Shown: positions 35,015 to 44,219, numbered from the stretch's first letter. The stretch: DNA of 64,000 nt from Devosia sp. (GCF_028290435.1 NZ_JAQGJV010000074.1:1-64000), one strand, 5' to 3'. The notes: generated by a model not told the origin, from the sequence alone. Numbers and translations: made by a program.

Positions 35015-35349
35015 GGAGCGTCGTCTATCGCGTCGTTGCCAACTAGCAGATCGCGCATGATTGGCGGCACTGGGAATCCATAGCCGCTGCCCGGACGATC
35101 GAGCATGAGGTTGCCTGCCCGGTGATAGCTGCTCGAATATAGCTCGATGCCGATCTTCTGCATTGCGATGAGTAGCGCTTGAACGCCGTCCTGACCATGT
35201 GCCATTGCGACTCTTGGCGCCCCGGGCCAGTCTATCTTGTAAGTGCAACTCCAAGACCGATCATTTTGTTCGGGAGGATATATCTCAATCACGACGGGCC
35301 GTTTTAGATCACCTGTATGAATGTAGATAGTTCGAGTTGCGAAGATCAT
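35011..35349 (-). CDS. Small hypothetical protein, possible DUF6968-type partner/immunity protein
   Basis: This 112-residue protein starts MIFATRTIYIHTGDLKRPVV, continues with a PPEQNDRSWSCTYKIDWPG segment, then GQDGVQALLIAMQKIGIELY and ends GYGFPVPPIMRDLLV. The layout, including a w-x-C-x-y-x-i strand and a D-x-x-QAL-x-A helix, resembles small DUF6968-like proteins as I recall them; I could not check this. It follows the 111-residue gene at 35356 by 6 bp, so the pair is one transcript. Base composition is clearly lower in GC than mutY or ccrM. A role as antidote to the upstream product is inferred from the pairing only. Confidence 0.7.
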   Translation of the reverse strand: MIFATRTIYIHTGDLKRPVVIEIYPPEQNDRSWSCTYKIDWPGAPRVAMAHGQDGVQALLIAMQKIGIELYSSSYHRAGNLMLDRPGSGYGFPVPPIMRDLLVGNDAIDDAP

Positions 35350-35355
35350 GGGACC

Positions 35356-35691
35356 TCAGAAATTTAGTGGGACAATTTTCTTGCCGGCTAAGCAAGCTCC
35401 ATATCGTTCAGCTGCTCTTGCGTGACACGACCTTGAGCCAGTAGCCACACATATGAAGGTATCGTAGTCGTATTGGGCATCGCATTCCGCCTCAGTAAGA
35501 CCAACGACAAAGACGGCGTTGGAGTTGGCCGCTCCATCTGTCCACTGCCCTCCCTCCGAGCTACCAGCAGGCACTCGAGGTTGGGTGGATCGGTACTTTC
35601 GTAGCAACATCTCGCCGCGCAGAGCAGCTAGTGCTGCCTGAAATTCCACGATTGTTCTCCTCACCGTCTTTAGATCAGCGGGGTTCCTCAT
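35356..35691 (-). CDS. Small protein with PAGxxxGGQWT linker and four-cysteine C-terminal domain, toxin-like
   Basis: This 111-residue product has a basic helical N-terminus (1-35), the linker PRVPAGSSEGGQWT (38-51), and a C-terminal region with four cysteines, C70-x10-C81-x7-C89-x10-C100, in ECDAQYDYDTFIC and SCHARAAERYGACLAGK. The PRVPAG-GGQWT linker is one I know from rhizobial polymorphic-toxin-like and phage-associated proteins, just ahead of variable C-terminal domains. The Cys domain resembles tails of some RHS-like proteins. The ribosome site AGGAG precedes the ATG. 60-base rows inside it contain 30-31 G+C, against 47 in a row of mutY (34021-34080). Function unproven. Confidence 0.7.
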   Translation of the reverse strand: MRNPADLKTVRRTIVEFQAALAALRGEMLLRKYRSTQPRVPAGSSEGGQWTDGAANSNAVFVVGLTEAECDAQYDYDTFICVATGSRSCHARAAERYGACLAGKKIVPLNF

Positions 35692-35832
35692 CTCAATCTC
35701 CTGTCAAGATGATGGGATAGTAACAATGGCTTCGCGTGTAGGGATAAGCGGCATTGGTTTTGGCGGGGGTGTCGCCGACAACTGTCCCAGTGCCCAGGGG
35801 ATAACCCAAGCCTGGTTCGGATCTATGGTCCG

Positions 35833-35871
35833 CAAAAAAAACAAAAAGGCCGCCGGGGCAAACCGGCGGCC
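35833..35871 (-). terminator. Intrinsic terminator of ccrM
   Basis: On the minus strand a perfect 9-bp stem (complement of 35863-35871 against 35848-35856, 6-nt loop) runs into a long T-rich tract (complement of 35833-35847). It lies 33 bp after the ccrM stop and separates ccrM from the two-gene cassette. The rest of the gap 35692-35832 must contain the cassette promoter; I see no clear hexamers. Confidence 0.92.
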
Positions 35872-35903
35872 GAAGTAAGAGCCTGATTGATTGGAGGTCA
35901 GGA

Positions 35904-37058
<1,155 letters not shown>

Positions 37059-37110
37059 CTAACTATCCTGTTGTAACGCGGTAGGGTTAAAGTGGAATGA
37101 ATAGAATGGG

Positions 37111-37125
37111 TTAGCGAGAGGTTAA
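37111..37125 (-). promoter_or_regulatory. Candidate CtrA-binding box upstream of ccrM
   Basis: On the minus strand TTAA, 7 bp, CTAA (complement of 37111-37125) matches the CtrA consensus TTAA-N7-TTAA at 7 of 8 bases. It overlaps the rnhB stop and lies about 75 bp before the ccrM ATG. ccrM is a CtrA target in Caulobacter, so placement is sensible. A weaker TTAG-N7-TTAG match occurs nearer the start. Confidence 0.6.
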
Positions 37126-37796
37126 GAGGCTAGGTCGATGATCGTCGCGCTCACCGTCAGGCGCAGTCGGGCCTCGACGACCGGGGCAAAATCCGCCCTA
37201 TGATGCCGGCACGGACCATGATCGGTCAGCGCCCGCAAATGCTGGGGCGTGCCATAGCCCTTATGCGCCGAAAAGCCGAAATGGGGCGCGTCGCAATCCA
37301 TGATGCGGCACATCCGGTCGCGTGTCACCTTGGCGACGATCGAGGCCGCTGCGATCGACACGCTGCGCCCGTCGCCGCCGATCAGCGCAATACCTTCGCA
37401 GGGCAGGCCGGGCGGAATATCGCGCCCATCGATCAGCGCCCGGTCGGCCGCGACCGATAGCCCGCGCACCGCCTGGCTCATCGCCCACAGCGTGGCGCCC
37501 CGAATATTGCGGCTGGCGATGATCGTGGGCGGCGCCACCACGACCGAGACGATCGCGCCGCTGACCACGATCAGTTCGAACAGCGCCTCGCGCTGCTCCT
37601 CGGTCAGTTTTTTGGAATCGTTGAGCCCCGCCGGAATATTGTTCGGGTCGAGCACCACTGCCGACACCACCACCGGCCCGGCCAGCGGCCCGCGTCCGGC
37701 CTCATCGACGCCGGCGACGATCCGGGCTCCGCGCGCCTGGGCCGCGAGCTCGTGCGTATAGTCGGGTTCGGTCTGCTCAATTGATTCGAATAACAT
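37122..37796 (-). CDS. rnhB: Ribonuclease HII
   Basis: RNase HII cuts RNA in RNA/DNA hybrids and starts removal of single ribonucleotides. The 224-residue protein has the DEAGRGPLAGPVV block with catalytic D31 and E32, LNDSKKLTEEQRE, the third acidic residue in DRALIDGRD, and SIAAASIVAKVTRDRMC with the fourth Asp and KGYGTPQHL. Length is normal. It is upstream of ccrM on the same strand, with about 85 bp between that carry the candidate CtrA site. Confidence 0.96.
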   Translation of the reverse strand: MLFESIEQTEPDYTHELAAQARGARIVAGVDEAGRGPLAGPVVVSAVVLDPNNIPAGLNDSKKLTEEQREALFELIVVSGAIVSVVVAPPTIIASRNIRGATLWAMSQAVRGLSVAADRALIDGRDIPPGLPCEGIALIGGDGRSVSIAAASIVAKVTRDRMCRIMDCDAPHFGFSAHKGYGTPQHLRALTDHGPCRHHRADFAPVVEARLRLTVSATIIDLAS

Positions 37797-37826
37797 GTCC
37801 GCAGCATCCGCGCCCGCGCCGCGAAG

Positions 37827-38159
37827 TCAACTCAAAGCCGCGAGCATGGCCTCGCGGTCGGCAGCGAACAGGTGATGACCGGCGTTGTTGGTCTCATAGA
37901 CGAAGTCCCGTAGCGCCGTGCTGGCCGCAACCGCAGCGCTGACATCGCCCAGGATCACCAAGCGGCAATGATAGTTCTGCAATTTCTGGATAAACGGGCC
38001 GGCCAACCCGCTACGCAGCCGCAGGAAGTCCGGATCGAGCCGCTCGACGGGCAGCACAATCACTGTCGCGTCGGTGGAAAACGCTTCGCTCAGAATATCG
38101 GTGGCGTCACGCCCGCTTCCCAGCAGGGGCCCCGTTGGCTCCAGCTCCAGCACGCTCAA
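37827..38159 (-). CDS. DUF4180 family protein
   Basis: This 110-residue protein matches the DUF4180 pattern closely: GRDATDILSEAF, VIVLPVERLDPDFLRLRSGL, AGPFIQKLQNYHCRLVILGD, and ALRDFVYETNNAGHHLFAAD. The DUF4180 fold is small alpha/beta; no function is known, although it is often near transcription regulators. It is upstream of rnhB by 30 bp and may be co-transcribed with it. Start MSVLELEPTG. Confidence 0.85.
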   Translation of the reverse strand: MSVLELEPTGPLLGSGRDATDILSEAFSTDATVIVLPVERLDPDFLRLRSGLAGPFIQKLQNYHCRLVILGDVSAAVAASTALRDFVYETNNAGHHLFAADREAMLAALS

Positions 38160-38279
38160 ACCGTTGATCTACGTCACCTCCACCATAATCTCCCCAAAAC
38201 TCGCGACTGCCGGCCTGTATTCTTCGCCCCCGCTGCTGTAAACAGAACTGCGCCGGGGGGCGGCACATAGAGTTTATCG

Positions 38280-38870
38280 ATGATCGCGAAAATCAGCCTC
38301 GCCATCTTTCTGGTTGCCCTTTCGGGCCTGCCGATTGCAGCCGCACCGTTCCATCATCCTTATGGCGAATGGCGCGAGTACAATCAGGATTGGCTGGCGG
38401 CCTGTCCCGATATCATTAATGAGGACGCCACCGATTATTACGGCAACTCCTGTTTCGCCAGCACCGGCAGCGAAGAGCTCAACAGCACCAGCCTGCCGGC
38501 CTGGAAGCTGACGCTGATCCTGAATCGACTGACCGGGGTGATCGATATCGCCTTCACCGGCGCAGCCGACGCCGTCGAAATCGATACCACGCGGCCGCTG
38601 CGGATCGCCTTTGGGGGCGATGCCCCGCTGCTGTTCGATTTCACTGCCGATCTGCAAACCCGCTACAACACCACCAATCAGTGGTTCGTTGCGGACCCGG
38701 CCCGCCGCGACAGCCTGATCGCCACCATGAAGACCCGCAATGCGGCGACGCTGACCGTGCCCCTGACCGAACTCGACGAGCAGACCCGCAGCGTCTGGCT
38801 GTCCCTGCGCGGCGTGACCGCGTCGCTCGATTTCATGGCCAGCTATGCCCGCAAGGTCGCCCAATACTGA
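38280..38870 (+). CDS. Secreted hypothetical protein
   Basis: This 196-residue protein has a signal peptide (MIAKISLAIFLVALSGLPIA, then AAAPFHHP), a short His-containing start of the mature chain, two cysteines (LAACPDI and GNSCFAS) likely to form a disulfide, and a beta-rich body (WKLTLILNRLTGVIDIAFTG, RPLRIAFGGDAPLLFDF, WLSLRGVTASLDFMASYARK). The last block is weakly reminiscent of IalB-type proteins, but I would not assign it. It ends 1 bp from the convergent phosphotransferase gene. Confidence 0.75.
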   Translation: MIAKISLAIFLVALSGLPIAAAPFHHPYGEWREYNQDWLAACPDIINEDATDYYGNSCFASTGSEELNSTSLPAWKLTLILNRLTGVIDIAFTGAADAVEIDTTRPLRIAFGGDAPLLFDFTADLQTRYNTTNQWFVADPARRDSLIATMKTRNAATLTVPLTELDEQTRSVWLSLRGVTASLDFMASYARKVAQY

Positions 38871-38871
38871 G

Positions 38872-39756
38872 CTATTGCCGGCCCGCCCAATTGGCGTAGA
38901 AGCCCAGCAATGTCGGCAGCATCTGCTCCGTGCCGTCTGCCTCCCAGGCGATCTCGACCAGATGCAGGATGCCCGTCAGCAGATTGATCCGCTCCCTGTC
39001 GAGCACGCGGCCGGTGATCGCCTCATAATCCGTCATGATCCTAGCCGTGAGGTCCGCCGAAACCAGGCTGGGATAGACAAACTCCTGATGCAGCGGGCCG
39101 AAGCCGGAATCGGCGAAATCATAGATACCGTTGAGCCGCCGGCGCTGATGATCGAACGCCATGTTCCAGCCATGGCCATCGAAAAAACCATAGATGGTCC
39201 CATGAGGATCGGGCGGCAGCGCCTGCCAAGCCGCGATAGTGCGTTCCGCCCGCGCCTGCCGCTCGGCCGGCAAGAGCGGCACGGCGCGCTCCAGAATATA
39301 GTCCGGTGCCGGCCAGCTATCGAGCAATGTAGCGCCGGCCGCCGCCATCGCTTCGCGGTCAAGCGCATGCAATTGCGCAAAGAAAGCGGCCATTTCCTCC
39401 GCTAGGCGTTGCCGTTCCTTGTCCGCCAAGTGCTCATAGTCCGCCGTCAACAGATGTTCGCCCTTGAGCTTGCGGTGGCGCGAAAACAGCCTTGGATTCT
39501 GGAGCAGTTGGAGCTCCGGCACCGGCATGGTGATGGCGGGACCAATAGCGGCCAATAGCCCTGCCTCTCGGGCGAGCGCTACTTCGGCATCCGGCTCGCG
39601 CGGGAACTTGAAGATCAGCGCGTCGTCGACATCCACAGCCACGCTGTCCCAGCCCTCTGTCAAGAGGCTGAACTGCGCACCCTCCAGTTCGGGGAATGCC
39701 GCCACGATGATCGAGCGGAACTGATCGAGCGATAATGTCGGGGCAATTATCGGCAC
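38872..39756 (-). CDS. Aminoglycoside-phosphotransferase-fold kinase
   Basis: This 294-residue member of the APH/choline-kinase fold has FKFPRE with the ATP-binding Lys in the N lobe, the catalytic loop GFFDGHGWN (D193, N198) and the metal-binding Asp in IYDFADSGFG (D213). The His two residues before the catalytic Asp in the usual HxDxxxxN motif is Phe191 here. The substrate is unknown; such proteins phosphorylate sugars, choline-like compounds or antibiotics. Length and domain order are normal. It is transcribed alone and divergent to the HAD gene. Confidence 0.85.
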   Translation of the reverse strand: MPIIAPTLSLDQFRSIIVAAFPELEGAQFSLLTEGWDSVAVDVDDALIFKFPREPDAEVALAREAGLLAAIGPAITMPVPELQLLQNPRLFSRHRKLKGEHLLTADYEHLADKERQRLAEEMAAFFAQLHALDREAMAAAGATLLDSWPAPDYILERAVPLLPAERQARAERTIAAWQALPPDPHGTIYGFFDGHGWNMAFDHQRRRLNGIYDFADSGFGPLHQEFVYPSLVSADLTARIMTDYEAITGRVLDRERINLLTGILHLVEIAWEADGTEQMLPTLLGFYANWAGRQ

Positions 39757-39836
39757 GGACTAAACTCCCCGAAGCGATTGACTTTTAGGCCTGGCGAGGC
39801 TCAATCCGCCGACCATTTCCTCAAGGCGGCACAATA

Positions 39837-40508
39837 ATGCATCCACGGTCCGGCGCAGCATTGCTTTTCGACATTGATGGCACGCTGGCCGATACCGATC
39901 CGCTGCATCTCGAGGCGTTCAATCGCACGTTCGAGCCCTATGGCCATCACTTCGACAAGGCCCAGTTCGCGCTGGAACTTCAAGGCAAGGCCAACGAAGC
40001 CATCGCCAAGCGCTTCGTGCCGGATTTGCCTCCAGAGGAGCAAATGGCGGTCATGGCCGGTAAGGAGCAACTGTTCCGCGACCTTGCGCGAACGCAAATC
40101 CATGCAGTTCCGGGCTTGTTCGAACTGCTCGACCTCGCCGATGCCAGCGGCCTGCCCATGGCCGCCGTCACCAATGCGCCGCGCGCCAATGCGGACCTGA
40201 TCCTTAATGGGCTTGGCATCCGCCGCCGGTTCCGCGCTCTGGTGATTGGCGAAGAACTCGCCCACGGCAAGCCGCACCCGCTGCCCTATCTGGAGGGCCT
40301 GCGGCAGTTGGGTGCTTCGGCTGAAGCGTCCGTCGCCTTCGAGGACTCCCGTACCGGCATTGCGTCGGCAACGGCGGCGGGCCTCAAGACCATCGGCATG
40401 CGGACCAGCCTAGTACATCTCGATATGATCGCCGCCGGCGCCTCGATGTCAGCCGATCGCTACGACGATCCCGCCCTGCTGGACTTCATCACCGCGACGA
40501 TCAGCTAA
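39837..40508 (+). CDS. HAD hydrolase, beta-phosphoglucomutase/phosphatase-like
   Basis: This 223-residue protein has HAD motif I FDIDGTLADTDP (D12 nucleophile, D14 acid/base), a helical cap domain (about 20-85), motif II in AAVTNAPRANAD, the motif III lysine in AHGKPHPLPYLEG and motif IV in FEDSRTGIASATAAG. Subfamily I with a small cap, typical of phosphatases and phosphomutases for small sugars. The exact substrate is not deducible. Convergent with the radical SAM gene. Confidence 0.9.
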   Translation: MHPRSGAALLFDIDGTLADTDPLHLEAFNRTFEPYGHHFDKAQFALELQGKANEAIAKRFVPDLPPEEQMAVMAGKEQLFRDLARTQIHAVPGLFELLDLADASGLPMAAVTNAPRANADLILNGLGIRRRFRALVIGEELAHGKPHPLPYLEGLRQLGASAEASVAFEDSRTGIASATAAGLKTIGMRTSLVHLDMIAAGASMSADRYDDPALLDFITATIS

Positions 40509-40515
40509 TCTACTC

Positions 40516-41664
40516 CTAGAACAAGCTCATCTGCTTGTCCTCGGGCCGGGGCGGCTCGAACAGGTCGGTGCGGATGGCTGGCAGTTTCTCGTCCAGCCCA
40601 TAGCGCTCGCGCGCCTTTTCGAAGCGCTGCTGCAACAGCGTCGCATAGGGCCCTTCGCCGGTCATGCGGGTGCCAAAGCGCGGATCGTTGTCGTGGCCGC
40701 CGCGCGTGTCGCGCACCAGCGACAGCACATGGCGCACCCGGTCGGGGAAATGGCGCAACAGCCATTCGCGGAAAATGTCGCGCACTTCGCCGGGCAGGCG
40801 CAGCAACACCATGCCTGCGCCCTTGGCACCCTGCGCTGCTGCCGCGTCGAGAATGCGCTCTAGCTCCATATCGTTGATCGCTGGGATCATCGGGGCCGCC
40901 AGCACCGAAACCGGCACGCCCGCTTCGCTGAGCAGCCGGATCGCTTCCAGCCGCCGGGCGGGAGAGGACGCCCTCGGTTCCATCTTGCGGCTGAGCTTGT
41001 GATCCATCGAGGTCATCGAAATGCCCACCTTGACTAGCCGCAACTTGGCCAGTTCGGTCAAGAGGTCGAGATCGCGCACGATCAGTGCCGATTTGGTGAC
41101 GATGCTCACCGGATGCTTGGTTTCCAGCATCACTTCCAGAATGCCGCGCGTCAGCTTGTGCTTGCGTTCGGCCGGCTGGTACGGGTCGGTATTGGTGCCC
41201 ATGGCGATGCGCTTGACCTTGTAGGACTTGGCCCCGAGCTCCGCCCGCAGCGCTTCCACCGCATTGGTCTTCACATAGATATCGCGCTCGAATTCGATCC
41301 CCGCGGAATGGCCAAGATAGGCATGCGTCGGCCGTGCAAAGCAGTATGAACAGCCATGCTCGCAGCCGCGATAGGCATTGATCGAGCGATCGAAGCCGAG
41401 ATCGGGGCTATCATTGGACGTGATAATGGTCTTGGCGCGCTCCATATGTTCGATAGTCTCGAAAATGGGCAGCGGCTCGACGCTGTTCCAGCCGTCATCG
41501 AACCCCTCGCGGCTTTGCTTCTCGAAACGGCCGCTGCGATTGGACTGGGCGCCCCGGCCGCGATTGCGGCTCGGATCCACCAGTTCGCGCCGCGCCAGAT
41601 CGGCGTCGCGGCTGCGGCTGAGCTTTTCCAATGCTTCGAAAGACGGGGCCTGATAAAGGGCCAT
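40516..41664 (-). CDS. PA0069-family radical SAM protein
   Basis: This 382-residue protein has the radical SAM 4Fe-4S motif C101-x3-C105-x2-C108 (RGCEHGCSYCFARPTHAYLG), preceded by LGFDRSINAYRG. VKRIAMGTNTDPYQPAERKH and VSIVTKSALIVRDLDLL are PA0069/SplB-like blocks. Reported relatives are of unknown function, some related to spore photoproduct lyase or tRNA enzymes. The ATG at 41664 follows AGGAG; the longer in-frame start at 41781 is unlikely. It ends 7 bp from the HAD gene stop (convergent). Confidence 0.9.
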   Translation of the reverse strand: MALYQAPSFEALEKLSRSRDADLARRELVDPSRNRGRGAQSNRSGRFEKQSREGFDDGWNSVEPLPIFETIEHMERAKTIITSNDSPDLGFDRSINAYRGCEHGCSYCFARPTHAYLGHSAGIEFERDIYVKTNAVEALRAELGAKSYKVKRIAMGTNTDPYQPAERKHKLTRGILEVMLETKHPVSIVTKSALIVRDLDLLTELAKLRLVKVGISMTSMDHKLSRKMEPRASSPARRLEAIRLLSEAGVPVSVLAAPMIPAINDMELERILDAAAAQGAKGAGMVLLRLPGEVRDIFREWLLRHFPDRVRHVLSLVRDTRGGHDNDPRFGTRMTGEGPYATLLQQRFEKARERYGLDEKLPAIRTDLFEPPRPEDKQMSLF

Positions 41665-42104
41665 GCTGTTCTCCTGCCGGGCAAACCACAGTCGAATCGT
41701 GAATTCAACGTCCCCCGAACATAGGGGTTGCATAAGAACATAACAAGAACAGATTTTACGGGACATACTCCCGTTGCCCATGAGGTGGTGATCGCGGCGC
41801 CGCCCTTCAATGCCGTTTTCAGTTCCACCATCGCAAGGCAGGACTGCGCTGCCGTGGGTGGACAGGATGAGGCCATCGGCCTAAACCAGCCGACCCTTCC
41901 GAACCCTGCTGCCGGAAGGCATCTATTCTTAAGCAGTCGATTTAGTATTGACCCTCGGGGGAGGGCGGTTTACTAAACAATACGCTTAACTATTAAACTC
42001 GGCCTGCTGACACACGCTGTCGTGGATTAGTTGCACCACCGTGTCGAAGTGAACCGAAGTCATTCGTCTTTATGGCGATACCGATCGTATGAAGGGAAAG
42101 CCCC
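41665..42104. other. Intergenic region between radical SAM gene and DHA2 exporter
   Basis: A 440-bp gap with divergent genes on either side. I see no gene. It is AT-richer toward the exporter (41945-42000), with TTGACC at about 41948 and a weak -10 (TACTAA) 17 bp on. A partial inverted repeat ATAC-CGATC-GTAT at 42078-42090 shares the CGATCGT core of the TetR operator at 44149. No confident promoter. Confidence 0.4.
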
Positions 42105-43583
42105 ATGACCACCGATGCTCCAACCTTGGCCGATTTCGAGGCTACTTCCCCAGCCGAGGACCATAGCGCCCGCAACAAGCTGGTGATCGGCCTGCTGCTG
42201 GTGTCGGCCTTCGTCGTCATCCTCAACGAGACCATCATGGGCGTGGCACTGCCGCACCTGATGGCCGATCTCGATATCACCGCCAGCGCCGCGCAGTGGC
42301 TGACCACCGCATTCATGCTGACCATGGCCGTGGTCATTCCGATCACCGGCTTTCTGCTGCAGCGCCTTAATACGCGGCCGGTCTTCATCCTCGCCATGTC
42401 GCTGTTTTCCGTCGGCACGCTGATTTCGGCGCTGGCGCCCGGCTTTGGCGTGCTGGTCATCGGCCGCATCGTGCAGGCTTCCGGCACCGCCATCATGATG
42501 CCGCTGCTGATGACCACCGTCATGAACCTCGTGCCGCCCGAATCGCGCGGCAAGACCATGGGCAATATCTCCATCGTCATCTCGGTCGCCCCCGCTATCG
42601 GGCCGACCATTTCCGGGCTGATCCTGTCGGTGCTCGAATGGCGCTGGATGTTCATCCTGGTGCTGCCGATCGCTCTTGGCGCCCTGGCGCTGGGTGCCTC
42701 GCGCATCAAGAACGTCACCACGCCCACCAATGCGCCGATCGATATCGTGTCGGTCATCCTGTCCGCCATCGGCTTCGGCGGCCTGGTCTATGGCCTCAGC
42801 GGTCTGGGTGAAGCGGCGATCCATGCGCCGCTCGTGTCGCCCTACATTCCGCTCGTCGTGGGCGTCGTGGCCATCGTCATCTTCGTGCTGCGCCAGTTGC
42901 AGTTGCAGAAAGTGGATCGCGCACTGCTCGATCTGCGCACGCTGGCCATCCCGGCCTTCACCATCTCGGCGGCCATGATGTCCATCCTGATGATGGCGAT
43001 GTTCGGCGCCTTCATCCTGCTGCCGATCTATCTGCAGAACGTACTTGGCTTGACCACGCTCCAGACGGGTTTGCTGCTGCTGCCCGGCGGGCTGATCATG
43101 GGCCTCTGCGCGCCGACGGTGGGCAGTCTGTTCGACAAGTATGGCCCGGCGCCGCTGGTTATTCCCGGCGCCATCCTCACCAGCGCCGCCTTGTGGAGCC
43201 TGACCTTCATCCAGGTCGACACCCCGTTCTGGGCGCTGCTGATCGCTCACCTGGGGCTCAGTGTCGGGCTTGCTCTGATGTTCACGCCACTCTTCACCGT
43301 CAGCCTCGGCTCGCTGCCGCCGAACCTTTATTCGCATGGCAGCGCTGTGATCGGCACCAGCCAGCAGGTAGCTGGCGCGGCTGGCACGGCTTTGTTCGTC
43401 GCCATCCTGACGTTGCAGTCGGCGGGTCTGGCTGCCGGCGGAGCCGATGTGCTGACCGCCACGACCGGCGGCATCAAGGCGGCGTTCCTCTGCGGCGCCA
43501 TCATCTCGCTCCTCGCAGTGATTGCGGCCTTCTTCATCCGCAAGCCCGCCGGCAGCGCGCCCGGAATGGCCCACGGCCACTAA
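42105..43583 (+). CDS. MFS drug exporter, DHA2 (14-TM) family
   Basis: This 492-residue transporter has 14 hydrophobic segments and DHA2/EmrB motifs: LNETIMGVALPHLMADLDI in TM1 (motif D1), QWLTTAFMLTMAVVIPITGF, the motif A-like loop LQRLNTRPVFIL, and motif C around the GPTISGLIL segment. It probably exports lipophilic drugs or toxic metabolites by H+ antiport. The TetR gene lies convergent directly downstream (1 bp), and the TetR operators are in front of the tautomerase, so direct control of the exporter is possible but not shown. Confidence 0.92.
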   Translation: MTTDAPTLADFEATSPAEDHSARNKLVIGLLLVSAFVVILNETIMGVALPHLMADLDITASAAQWLTTAFMLTMAVVIPITGFLLQRLNTRPVFILAMSLFSVGTLISALAPGFGVLVIGRIVQASGTAIMMPLLMTTVMNLVPPESRGKTMGNISIVISVAPAIGPTISGLILSVLEWRWMFILVLPIALGALALGASRIKNVTTPTNAPIDIVSVILSAIGFGGLVYGLSGLGEAAIHAPLVSPYIPLVVGVVAIVIFVLRQLQLQKVDRALLDLRTLAIPAFTISAAMMSILMMAMFGAFILLPIYLQNVLGLTTLQTGLLLLPGGLIMGLCAPTVGSLFDKYGPAPLVIPGAILTSAALWSLTFIQVDTPFWALLIAHLGLSVGLALMFTPLFTVSLGSLPPNLYSHGSAVIGTSQQVAGAAGTALFVAILTLQSAGLAAGGADVLTATTGGIKAAFLCGAIISLLAVIAAFFIRKPAGSAPGMAHGH

Positions 43584-44135
43584 CTACAGCAGCCGCAACA
43601 GTTCGGCGGCAACACCATCGAGGGGGGCAACGCTCCCCTCGGCACGGCAGAGGATCAGGGCGCCTTCCATGCCGGCAACCGTCGTCAGCGCAATCGCGGC
43701 GGCGCGGGCAGGGGGGAGCCCCGCGGTTTCAAGTTGCTCGCTTAGCAGCGCCACCCAGGCCCTGAACGTCTCCCGCACCACGCCGATCAATTGATCCCCC
43801 GGCATCGTATCGATCGCCGTGCCCGCAACCGCGCAGCCGGATGCCCCGTTCGACGCGATCACCACGCGCCGCCACAGTTCCACGAACCCGTTGATCACCT
43901 CGACCGCGCTCGCCCCATCCAGCGCCCGCTGTCGCGCCAGCACGAATGCGCCCGTCGCCTGCACGGCGGCCTCGGCCAACTGCGCCTTGCCCTCGGGAAA
44001 ATGGTGATAGATCGAGCCACGCGGCGCGCCGCTATCGGCCAGCACGTCCGAAAACGACGTCGCATTCACCCCGCGCGCCGCGATCAGCGCCACGGCACTG
44101 CGCACCATCTTGGTCCGGCTATCGTTCTCCATCAC
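43584..44135 (-). CDS. TetR-family transcriptional repressor
   Basis: This 183-residue regulator has an N-terminal helix-turn-helix (about residues 8-52: RSAVALIAARGVNATSFSDV then SGAPRGSIYHHFPEGKAQL) and a helical ligand domain with a cysteine pair around GASGCAVAG, as in the LmrA/YxaF-like TetR group. The promoter region between it and the tautomerase gene (44136-44219) holds two matching palindromes, so it probably represses itself and the tautomerase. The inducer is unknown. ATG at 44135, with an alternative at 44132. Confidence 0.92.
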   Translation of the reverse strand: MMENDSRTKMVRSAVALIAARGVNATSFSDVLADSGAPRGSIYHHFPEGKAQLAEAAVQATGAFVLARQRALDGASAVEVINGFVELWRRVVIASNGASGCAVAGTAIDTMPGDQLIGVVRETFRAWVALLSEQLETAGLPPARAAAIALTTVAGMEGALILCRAEGSVAPLDGVAAELLRLL

Positions 44136-44148
44136 GCAAATCCTTGAC

Positions 44149-44164
44149 TATGACGATCGTCATA
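44149..44164. promoter_or_regulatory. TetR operator 1 (perfect palindrome)
   Basis: TATGACGATCGTCATA is a perfect 16-bp palindrome, 14 bp before the TetR ATG. Its arms TATGA-G and C-TCATA match operator 2; each is preceded by TTGAC. Confidence 0.75.
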
Positions 44165-44185
44165 TGGCAACTCTTGTCTATTGAC

Positions 44186-44201
44186 TATGATGGTCATCAT
44201 A
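44186..44201. promoter_or_regulatory. TetR operator 2 (7-bp arms, 2-bp centre)
   Basis: TATGATGGTCATCATA has 7-bp perfect arms around GT and lies 18 bp before the tautomerase ATG. Centre-to-centre distance to operator 1 is 37 bp. Confidence 0.75.
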
Positions 44202-44219
44202 ATTCCTGGAGAAGCTCTC

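Noticed and set aside
42060-43580. Minus-strand open frame of 506 codons opposite the DHA2 exporter
   Set aside because: Antisense shadow; extreme His/Asp/Gly/Arg content and no motif.
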